Origin: Deltaproteobacteria bacterium
Lineage (GTDB): Bacteria > UBA10199 > DSSB01
DNA length: 5,039 nucleotides
NCBI GenBank assembly: GCA_021414045.1
Contig: JAIOPF010000108.1
Span: forward strand, 1 to 5,039
Direction of reading: 5' to 3'
This document shows positions 1-5,039 of this stretch, piece after piece (the first letter of the stretch is position 1; each line of letters opens with the position of its first letter). The notes beneath the pieces were generated by a model. It saw only the letters and a list, made by a program, of their open reading frames with translations, was not told the DNA's origin and ran no database searches. Both the position numbers and the translations under genes were made by a program.

Positions 1-1
1 C

Positions 2-1891
2 TTGGGTGGTTTGAGGCTCGCGGGTTGGGCCAGCGGGGCGGCGTATCAACGGCTGGGTTCGGGAAGCCTTCGCGAAGGGGTCTTCTCGAGACTAACCCAG
101 CAGGGATTTCAGCAAGGCGGAACCCTGACGGGCATTCTGCTCGGCCATGCCCTCGAGCAATGGACGGGATTGCGGCGCCCGCAAGAAGGCGCGACGACCT
201 TGATCGATAGCCTCGCGACCTTGTTGCAATTCCACGTCGCGGGCCGGCTAGGGTCCCAAGCTTTCGGCGCCTCGACGGCGGCCTGGGAATATCGTTTGGA
301 GAGTAGAACCGAAGCCCTGCGCGATTTTGCAATAGGCCCCGCGAGGCTCTTCCTCGCGGAGTCCTTGCCTTTAGCGCCGGTGCTCATGGCCGGGGCTCCC
401 GAGGAACTCTTGGGCCCCCAGCGCTTGTTCAGTTTGGGATCCGGGGAAGGCGGTTCCTCGAAGCCGCGCGAGCCCTTGCCGGAAATCCGCCCCAGTCTCG
501 ACGGCCGCACCCGGCCCATCGATCGCCAGATAGCGCTTTCCGTCAAAGTGCTGGAGGCCCAAGGCGTTTTTTGGGTGATCGACATCGATACCGAATCGCG
601 CTCCCGCAGCGTGGAGGTGCGAGTGGGCGACCACCTGCTTCCGCGCGGGGGTTCCCTTCGAGTGAGAGACGGAGAGGTTGTGAGCTTGGGCGAGCGTCGC
701 TATGTGTTCCGAGAACCCTCCCGCGATTTCGAGCCGGAGATATCCAGCCGGATCTCCGCCCAAGGAGTCTTGGTCCGTCGCCACCTTCATCCCCAGTACA
801 ACGAGGGCCGCGAGTCCCGCTATGAGCTGCGATTGCGGGGGTTCTTGGAGGGCCTGCGAGAGGGCGAGGTTCGGAATATTGCCCAGGGTCCCCGAGGGGA
901 AGTGTCGTTTCGGCTGCTGCGTCGGCATCCCTTGGAAGTCGGAGAGCGTTGGGACTTGGAGGTCTTCGACGAGGGCTCCGCTTTTCGCGTGACCTTGGAG
1001 CAAACCCCGGAGGCCGTGATTTTCGATTCCTCTCCCATCGTGGACCGAAAATCGCCCCTATTGCCGATCTTCGCGGATTGGGTGGCGACCCACGCGACGA
1101 TTCGCGCCCAATCCTTGGGAGTTCGTGGCATCTCGGAGGACTTCCATGAACTGCTGGGATTTGGCATGATCAATTCCAGCTACAATCATTTCGAAGCCCA
1201 GGGCGATCGCATGGACCTGGTCACCCAGCCCCGTTCGGCGTTATTGCCGATGGAATTCGGGACGAGGCATCGCGCGGCCGCGGGTCGCGTCTTCGATGCC
1301 TGGGCACTAGCCCGACTGGGGCAAAGGGTACCGACCTTGCTGGAAATCGAGGCCGGCGCGGAATTACCGGCTTTCAATCACCTCGGCGTCGAAGCCTCGA
1401 TGCCCGCCATCCTCAATCGCCTGGTCCATCCCCGCAGCCGCTTCCTTGAAATTGGCTTTGGAGACCGACTCGAGACCCTTCAAGCCGTGGAGCGTCGTGG
1501 GGGTTTGGCTTGGGGTCTGGAGCTCGATCGAGTCTATCCCCCGGAGGCCGATCGCGAGGCGCTTCGCCGCTCGGATATCGACGTCCTTTTCGTCAATGGG
1601 TCGCCTTTTTTATTTTATGCCCAGCATCAAGTGGCCCTGCCCGCCGCCATCGATATCTTGAGACAGTTTTCGCGGGCGGAGTGGCTGGTGATCCAGGCCT
1701 ACAATCCCCGCACTCCCTTCGAAATCCTGCGTCATGCCGAGGAGTTGAACCGGCAGCGGTGGGAACCGATGTTTTTCCGGGCGGCCGAATCGAAGGACGA
1801 GGCGCCGATTTTCCCCACCGATTGGTGTCAGCGCCCGGATACCCCCCACGCCCTACTCATCGCCCGTCGGATTCCGAATTCGGTGAAGTGA
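2..1891 (+). CDS. Unrecognised multidomain protein, 5'-partial: FHA-like segment plus methyltransferase-like C-terminus
   Basis: The frame is open from the left edge to a TGA at 1889-1891, giving 629 visible residues. The TTG at position 2 is probably internal, because no start context is visible and the N-terminus lies outside the window. Residues are counted from position 2. Residues 1-130 are helical and rich in Gly, Ala and Leu, with a mildly hydrophobic stretch near 38-52. Residues 145-175 are a Ser/Gly/Pro-rich linker. Residues 177-237 resemble the second half of an FHA domain (a VGDHLLPRGG turn at 208-217, then LRDGE-like and SLGERRYVF strands), but the phosphothreonine-binding GR, SxxH and NG residues are not seen. 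Residues 250-345 are beta-rich and unassigned. Residues 465-623 look like a Rossmann methyltransferase: FLEIGFGDR (481-489) sits at motif I and GLELD (505-509) at motif II. The motif I glycine pattern is incomplete, so activity is uncertain. The function is unknown. It could be a regulatory or scaffold protein, or a methyltransferase of unknown substrate. Coding status is certain; domain calls are inference. Confidence 0.72.
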   Translation: MGGLRLAGWASGAAYQRLGSGSLREGVFSRLTQQGFQQGGTLTGILLGHALEQWTGLRRPQEGATTLIDSLATLLQFHVAGRLGSQAFGASTAAWEYRLESRTEALRDFAIGPARLFLAESLPLAPVLMAGAPEELLGPQRLFSLGSGEGGSSKPREPLPEIRPSLDGRTRPIDRQIALSVKVLEAQGVFWVIDIDTESRSRSVEVRVGDHLLPRGGSLRVRDGEVVSLGERRYVFREPSRDFEPEISSRISAQGVLVRRHLHPQYNEGRESRYELRLRGFLEGLREGEVRNIAQGPRGEVSFRLLRRHPLEVGERWDLEVFDEGSAFRVTLEQTPEAVIFDSSPIVDRKSPLLPIFADWVATHATIRAQSLGVRGISEDFHELLGFGMINSSYNHFEAQGDRMDLVTQPRSALLPMEFGTRHRAAAGRVFDAWALARLGQRVPTLLEIEAGAELPAFNHLGVEASMPAILNRLVHPRSRFLEIGFGDRLETLQAVERRGGLAWGLELDRVYPPEADREALRRSDIDVLFVNGSPFLFYAQHQVALPAAIDILRQFSRAEWLVIQAYNPRTPFEILRHAEELNRQRWEPMFFRAAESKDEAPIFPTDWCQRPDTPHALLIARRIPNSVK

Positions 1892-1963
1892 CCGGATTGC
1901 GGTCCTAAGACCTGAAAATCCCGCTTCTTGGGCGAATTCGGAGTAAAATTAAAAAGATCCGAG

Positions 1964-1970
1964 AAAGGAG
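1964..1970 (+). promoter_or_regulatory. Ribosome binding site of the pirin gene
   Basis: AAAGGAG lies 5 bases before the ATG at 1976, a near-ideal Shine-Dalgarno match and spacing. It decides the start. The frame is open further upstream to a TTG at 1928, but that start would place the Shine-Dalgarno inside the coding sequence and add 16 residues that do not belong to the pirin family. Confidence 0.85.
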
Positions 1971-1975
1971 ACGCT

Positions 1976-2674
1976 ATGCTGTGCATCCGCAAGGCCGAGG
2001 ACCGTGGCCATTTCGATCATGGTTGGCTGAACACCTACCATACCTTTTCCTTCGGTGATTATTATGATGCCCGCTTCATGGGATTTCGCGATCTGCGCGT
2101 CATCAACGAAGATTGGGTTCAGTCCGGTAAAGGTTTCCCCACCCATCCCCACCACGACATGGAGATCCTGACCTATGTCTTGGAAGGGACCTTGGAACAC
2201 CGCGACAGCATGGGGAACGGTTCTTCCATCCGACCCGGCGACGTGCAAAGGATGAGCGCCGGCAAGGGCGTGACGCACAGCGAGTTCAACGGATCTTCCG
2301 CAGAGCCCGTCCATCTCTTGCAGATTTGGATTCTACCCAAGGGAAAAGGCCTCCCGCCGAGCTACGAGCAGAGGCATTTTGCCGACGAGCAAAAGAAAGG
2401 ACAATGGCTCCTGGTCGCTTCGCCGCAAGGCAACCAGGGATCCGTCACGGTCCATCAGGACGTGCATGTCTATGCGTCCCGCCTGTCCCTCAACCAGGAA
2501 CTCTTCTTCCAAGTGAAGCCAAATCGTCATGTCTGGCTCCAAGTGGCGCGGGGTGAAGTCCAGATCGAAGCGCAGACCTTGAAGGCCGGGGACGGAGCCG
2601 CCATCAGCGAGATGGCGAACATCGACTTGCGCGGCATGGGGGATGCGGAAGTGCTGTTGTTTGATTTGGCTTGA
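1976..2674 (+). CDS. Pirin family protein (bicupin, YhhW-like)
   Basis: The protein has 232 residues, the usual length for bacterial pirins such as E. coli YhhW (about 231). The N-terminal cupin (about 1-125) opens with the family signature around HGWLNTYHTFSFGDYYD (15-31). It carries the metal ligands His57 and His59 in THPHHDMEIL and His101 and Glu103 in the GVTHSEFN stretch, the same numbering as I recall for YhhW. All four ligands are intact, so it should bind Fe(II) or a similar metal. The C-terminal cupin (about 140-232) has the expected YEQRHF, HQDVHVYA and final EVLLFDLA elements. Some pirins open quercetin in vitro, but the physiological substrate is generally unknown and cannot be read here. 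It is cytoplasmic, with no signal peptide. It lies 84 bases after the upstream gene on the same strand and ends 4 bases from the convergent ychF. It is probably its own transcription unit, though read-through from the upstream gene is possible. Confidence 0.95.
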   Translation: MLCIRKAEDRGHFDHGWLNTYHTFSFGDYYDARFMGFRDLRVINEDWVQSGKGFPTHPHHDMEILTYVLEGTLEHRDSMGNGSSIRPGDVQRMSAGKGVTHSEFNGSSAEPVHLLQIWILPKGKGLPPSYEQRHFADEQKKGQWLLVASPQGNQGSVTVHQDVHVYASRLSLNQELFFQVKPNRHVWLQVARGEVQIEAQTLKAGDGAAISEMANIDLRGMGDAEVLLFDLA

Positions 2675-2678
2675 GGCT

Positions 2679-3773
2679 TTAAACGTTGAAGCGGAAGTGC
2701 ATGATGTCGCCGTCTTTCACGACGTATTCCTTGCCTTCGATGCGAAGCAGTCCGGCTTCTTTCACCGCTTGTTCCGACTTCAACCGCATCAAGTCCTCGA
2801 AGTGGTAGACCTCGGCCTTGATGAAACCTTTTTCGAAATCGGTGTGGATGACGCCGGCGGCCTGCGGGGCCTTGGCGTTGGTGGGGATGGTCCAGGCCCG
2901 CACTTCCTTCTCGCCGGCGGTGAAGTAGGTCGAGAGATTGAGCAATTGGTAGCCGGCGCGGGCCATCCTTGCCAGGCCCGATTCTTTTAACCCCAAGTCC
3001 TCGAGAAAGGCCTTTTGCTCGGCCTCGGGTAAATTGGAAATCTCCGCTTCGATGGAACCGGAGAGCACCACGCAGGGGGCGCCTTCCTTCTCGGCATGGG
3101 CCATGACTCGCTTCGCCAGCTCGCCGGGCTGGGCGGCTTCGGACTCTTCGACATTGGCGACATAGAGGACGGGCTTGAGCGTCAGGAGAAAGAGTTCGCG
3201 AATGGCGAGTTTTTCCTCGGGACTCAATCCGATTTGGCGGACGGGAATCCCGTCTTCCAGGGCCTTTCGGACCTTTTGCAAAACTTCGAGCTCGGCCAAG
3301 GCCTCTTTGTTGCCGGATTTGGCGTTTTTATTGGTGCGATCCTGGCGCTTTTCGACTGCCGCCAGATCGGCCAGCATCAACTCTGTGTCGTTGACTTCGA
3401 TATCGCGGATCGGGTCGACGTTGCCCTCGACGTGGACAACGTCGGAATCCTCGAAGCAGCGGACGATGTGCGCGATGGCATCGGTGCTCTTGATGTTTCC
3501 TAAAAATTGATTGCCCAAACCCTCGCCCTTGGAGGCGCCCTTCACCAGTCCGGCGATGTCGACGAACTCGACGGTGGTGGGGATGAGCTTCTGCGGCGGG
3601 ATGTATTGCGAGATTCTTTGCAGCCGTTCGTCCGGAAGCGGGACGATCCCGACGTTGGGGTCGATGGTGCAGAAAGGATAATTGGCCGCCTGGGCCCCCG
3701 CGTGGGTGAGGGCGTTGAAAATGGTGGATTTCCCGACGTTGGGGAGGCCGACGATGCCGCAATTGAATCCCAT
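2679..3773 (-). CDS. ychF: Redox-regulated ATPase YchF (OLA1/Obg-family P-loop NTPase)
   Basis: The protein has 364 residues, matching the usual length of about 363. YchF is a universally conserved, ribosome-associated Obg-family protein that prefers ATP to GTP and is linked to translation and oxidative-stress control. Visible motifs: G1 P-loop GLPNVGKST (9-17), in which Leu10 is the hydrophobic replacement for the catalytic Gln site; switch I region around ANYPFCTIDPN (30-40); G3 DIAGLVKGAS (72-81); His114, the residue known to support catalysis in E. coli YchF; and the non-canonical G4 NVEE (207-210) in place of NKxD, which explains the ATP preference. SGSIE (238-242) corresponds to G5. Residues about 130-200 form the charged helical insertion, and about 280-364 the C-terminal TGS domain ending in MHFRFNV. 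The ATG at 3771-3773 gives the canonical MGFNCGIVG start. Its Shine-Dalgarno is weak (AGGGC at 3777-3781 on the minus strand). It is convergent with pirin and divergent from the TPM gene, and nothing is missing. Confidence 0.98.
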   Translation of the reverse strand: MGFNCGIVGLPNVGKSTIFNALTHAGAQAANYPFCTIDPNVGIVPLPDERLQRISQYIPPQKLIPTTVEFVDIAGLVKGASKGEGLGNQFLGNIKSTDAIAHIVRCFEDSDVVHVEGNVDPIRDIEVNDTELMLADLAAVEKRQDRTNKNAKSGNKEALAELEVLQKVRKALEDGIPVRQIGLSPEEKLAIRELFLLTLKPVLYVANVEESEAAQPGELAKRVMAHAEKEGAPCVVLSGSIEAEISNLPEAEQKAFLEDLGLKESGLARMARAGYQLLNLSTYFTAGEKEVRAWTIPTNAKAPQAAGVIHTDFEKGFIKAEVYHFEDLMRLKSEQAVKEAGLLRIEGKEYVVKDGDIMHFRFNV

Positions 3774-3860
3774 AATGCCCTAGGCCTAGCTTAGCCCGGA
3801 GCGTCGAGTAAAGCGATATCCTCCTTGCGGGCCCAGGCAAGCTTCCATTAAGAACGGGAG
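3774..3860. promoter_or_regulatory. Divergent intergenic region between ychF and the TPM gene
   Basis: These 87 bases separate two divergent genes, so both promoters should lie here or inside the coding ends. It contains a perfect 10-base palindrome, CTAGGCCTAG (3780-3789), close to the ychF start. On the minus strand a TTGCCT (3840-3835) could serve as a -35 element, but no good -10 follows. No operator can be named. The call rests on gene orientation rather than on recognised boxes. Confidence 0.4.
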
Positions 3861-3920
3861 ATGCGCCGAGGTTTTGGAATTTGTTTTGGCCTCCTCGCCT
3901 GGTTCCTGTTCACCGGGATG
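3861..3920 (+). other. Putative signal peptide / N-terminal membrane segment of the TPM protein
   Basis: The first 20 codons give MRRG, then a hydrophobic core rich in Phe, Leu and Ile ending in FLFTGM. This fits an export signal, as expected for TPM proteins. No clear AxA cleavage site is visible. Cys8 lacks a proper lipobox (the preceding residues are F-G-I), so a lipoprotein is unlikely. Confidence 0.55.
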
Positions 3921-4001
3921 AAAGTGGAGGAAGTCCCCAACCCAAGGGTGGAGCGGGGCAGTTATGTCCAGGACTCGGCCCACCTCTTGAGCGAGGCCGA
4001 T

Positions 4002-4012
4002 AAGAAAGAAAG
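4002..4012 (+). repeat. Short AAAG tandem repeat at the TPM frame junction
   Basis: AAGAAAGAAAG consists of two overlapping copies of AAGAAAG (4002-4008 and 4006-4012). The upstream frame reads DKKE here and the downstream frame reads RKKAKE, so both halves of the broken gene share this Lys-coding motif. That is what a deletion between two short direct repeats would leave. Confidence 0.6.
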
Positions 4013-4029
4013 CCAAGGAAAACGGAATA

Positions 4030-5039
4030 TTGATCTTGGTGGCCCGGGAGGATCGCAGGTTTCGCGTCGAAACGGGCTACGGGCTCGAGGCGGTTTTGCC
4101 GGATGCCATTTGCAAGAGATTGATGGACCAATGGGCCGTTCCGCGTTTCAAGACGGGAGAGTTTGGTTTAGGCATTCACTCCCTGGCCTACGCCCTCGCG
4201 GAGCGTGTCGTCCAATCCGAGGGCCGTTCTCTCCAAGTCTCGCCTCCGGAATCCTCGGGTGCCGAGGCGATACCAGCCAATGAACCACCGGCGGACAATG
4301 CGGCGGCCCAAGCTCTGAACGCTCTAGCCGACGAGGCCCCGCCGCCCTTTCCCTGGTGGAAGGGATTGAACGGGGCGGTACCCGTGGTCATCACTTTTTT
4401 TGTTCTGCTCTACCGGGGGACCCGCATCCTCCTCAGCAAGGCTTATGCCTCCCGCAAACTGTTCTACGGTGACGATGTCTCCGGTTTTCCGGTCACGGTT
4501 TGGGTCCTCACATTTTTCGGCACGATATTTTTCGCGAATATCGCCAATGCCTTCGTGCTTCCCGCGGGCAGCTTTCTGTTGGGCGGCGGCTTGTGCACTG
4601 GCCTGTGGATGGCCTGGCGAGGCTTTTTTCGTTCCCGGGTTTTGGAGTACGCCAGGACTTGTCCCCAATGCGGCCAAAAGATGCGTCGCATGGACGAAAA
4701 AGCCGATGACGCGCTCTTGACGCAGGCGCAACGCGATGAGGAGCGCGCCCAGGGAATGGATTATGAGTTCTGGGATTGCCCGGGCTGCGCCTACCAGGAA
4801 CATTTCGAAGTGAAACTGCCCTTTGCGTCAAAATGCCCGAAGTGCGGCTATCGCACCTTGCATTCCAAGACCACCGTGCTGCATGCCGCGACAACCAGCA
4901 GTTCCGGATCCAAGCGTATTGACGAAGATTGCTATTACGTTCAATGCAAATACCACACGAGCAAGACCGTGACGATTCCAAGGGTTTCTTCCTCGAGTTC
5001 GAGTTCGGGCGGCGGTGGTTCTTCGGGGGGATCCTTCGG
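4030..5039 (+). CDS. C-terminal part of the TPM protein: TPM core, three TM helices, twin zinc ribbons, Ser/Gly tail (3'-partial)
   Basis: This frame is open from 3991 to the right edge with no stop. The first possible start codon is TTG at 4030, then TTG 4036 and GTG 4039, none with a Shine-Dalgarno, so independent translation is doubtful. The frame encodes, in order: the second half of a TPM domain (to about 4210, with RVETGYGLEAVLPD); a Pro/Ala/Glu-rich linker (about 4210-4350); three hydrophobic segments (about 4372-4413, 4486-4536 and 4558-4617); four cysteine pairs, CPQC (4660-4671), CPGC (4777-4788), CPKC (4834-4845) and CYYVQC (4930-4947), that look like two zinc ribbons; and a Ser/Gly-rich tail from 4987, typical of YgcG-like proteins. 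Arg/Lys-rich stretches follow TM1 and TM3, while the TM2-TM3 loop is uncharged. By the positive-inside rule the TPM domain is outside and the cysteine region cytoplasmic. TPM proteins have roles in photosystem II repair (plants) and poorly known membrane functions in bacteria. Confidence 0.7.
   Translation, partial: MILVAREDRRFRVETGYGLEAVLPDAICKRLMDQWAVPRFKTGEFGLGIHSLAYALAERVVQSEGRSLQVSPPESSGAEAIPANEPPADNAAAQALNALADEAPPPFPWWKGLNGAVPVVITFFVLLYRGTRILLSKAYASRKLFYGDDVSGFPVTVWVLTFFGTIFFANIANAFVLPAGSFLLGGGLCTGLWMAWRGFFRSRVLEYARTCPQCGQKMRRMDEKADDALLTQAQRDEERAQGMDYEFWDCPGCAYQEHFEVKLPFASKCPKCGYRTLHSKTTVLHAATTSSSGSKRIDEDCYYVQCKYHTSKTVTIPRVSSSSSSSGGGGSSGGSF

Larger units (their letters stand above)
3861..5039 (+). 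pseudogene. TPM-domain (YgcG-like) membrane protein gene, broken by internal deletion/frameshift, 3'-partial
   Basis: The ATG at 3861 starts a frame encoding a signal-peptide-like N-terminus (Arg2-Arg3, then a hydrophobic stretch at about 4-19) and the beginning of a TPM domain: VPNPRVERGSYVQDSAHLLS (25-44), then EADKKE (45-50). After about 4010 this frame loses all family resemblance and stops at 4281-4283. The homology resumes at about 4003-4015 in the next frame with KKAKENGILILVAREDRRF and GYGLEAVLPD, the mid-TPM signature. An intact TPM domain normally has about 40 residues between these parts (rest of helix 1, the AVVTVPS-like strand and helix 2), and here they are absent. The missing length must be 2 modulo 3. 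The start is the first ATG after an in-frame stop at 3849-3851. GGGAG directly abuts it, an unusually short Shine-Dalgarno spacing. Either the gene is truly inactivated or the assembly dropped a short segment. The gene also continues beyond the window. Confidence 0.75.

Noticed and set aside
1901..1912. GGTC-CTAA-GACC small hairpin after the first gene as a terminator
   Set aside because: The stem is only 4 base pairs and is not followed by a T-run.
1944..1949. TAAAAT as a -10 box for the pirin gene
   Set aside because: It matches 5 of 6 consensus positions, but there is no acceptable -35 at 16-18 bases upstream and no extended -10.
1928..1975. Extended pirin start at TTG 1928
   Set aside because: It would bury a strong Shine-Dalgarno within the coding sequence and add 16 residues foreign to the family.
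2643..3510. Long plus-strand open frames across the ychF region
   Set aside because: They are antisense shadows of the high-GC ychF coding sequence and have no family resemblance.
3820..3826. Perfect AAGGAGG on the minus strand, about 45 bases upstream of the ychF start
   Set aside because: No ATG, GTG or TTG follows at a suitable distance on that strand, so it is not supported as a ribosome binding site for a leader peptide or for an earlier ychF start.
4324..4981. Long minus-strand frames opposite the TPM C-terminal half
   Set aside because: The plus-strand frame encodes coherent TM segments and zinc-ribbon motifs. The reverse frames give low-complexity Arg/Pro/Ser-rich products with no motif.
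4990..5007. TCGAGT-type tandem repeat near the right edge
   Set aside because: It encodes the Ser run of the Ser/Gly-rich tail, and codon-level repetition explains it.

Overview
The window is a high-GC (about 60% by eye) bacterial chromosomal segment with four protein-coding loci, no RNA genes, no insertion sequence and no CRISPR array. The housekeeping genes (pirin, YchF) are of ordinary bacterial type. The gene density and the two unusual multidomain proteins would fit a deltaproteobacterium-like Gram-negative, but that placement is a low-confidence impression. Nothing in the window fixes the taxonomy.

Layout. (1) 2-1891, + strand: the 3' part of a large gene that enters from the left edge. 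It encodes a helical N-terminal part, a degenerate FHA-like beta segment, a beta-rich middle, and a C-terminal Rossmann/methyltransferase-like domain with an imperfect SAM motif. I do not recognise the whole protein. (2) 1976-2674, +: a complete pirin-family bicupin with all four metal ligands. (3) 2679-3773, - strand: a complete YchF/OLA1-type ATPase, convergent with pirin and only 4 bases from it. (4) 3861-5039, +: divergent from ychF, a TPM-domain (YgcG-like) membrane protein running off the right edge. Its reading frame is broken near 4002-4012. The N-terminal signal/TPM start lies in one frame. The rest of the TPM domain, three membrane segments and two zinc-ribbon-like cysteine clusters lie in another. 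About 40 residues of the TPM core are missing at the junction, which sits in a short AAAG repeat.

The genes do not form an obvious shared pathway. Pirin and YchF are common stand-alone genes, and the strand changes imply at least three transcription units. The parts most worth a second look are the broken TPM gene, whose 3' half is a long frame still open at the window edge, and the unrecognised FHA-like/methyltransferase-like fusion. I found no convincing new defence, mobile or RNA-based system.
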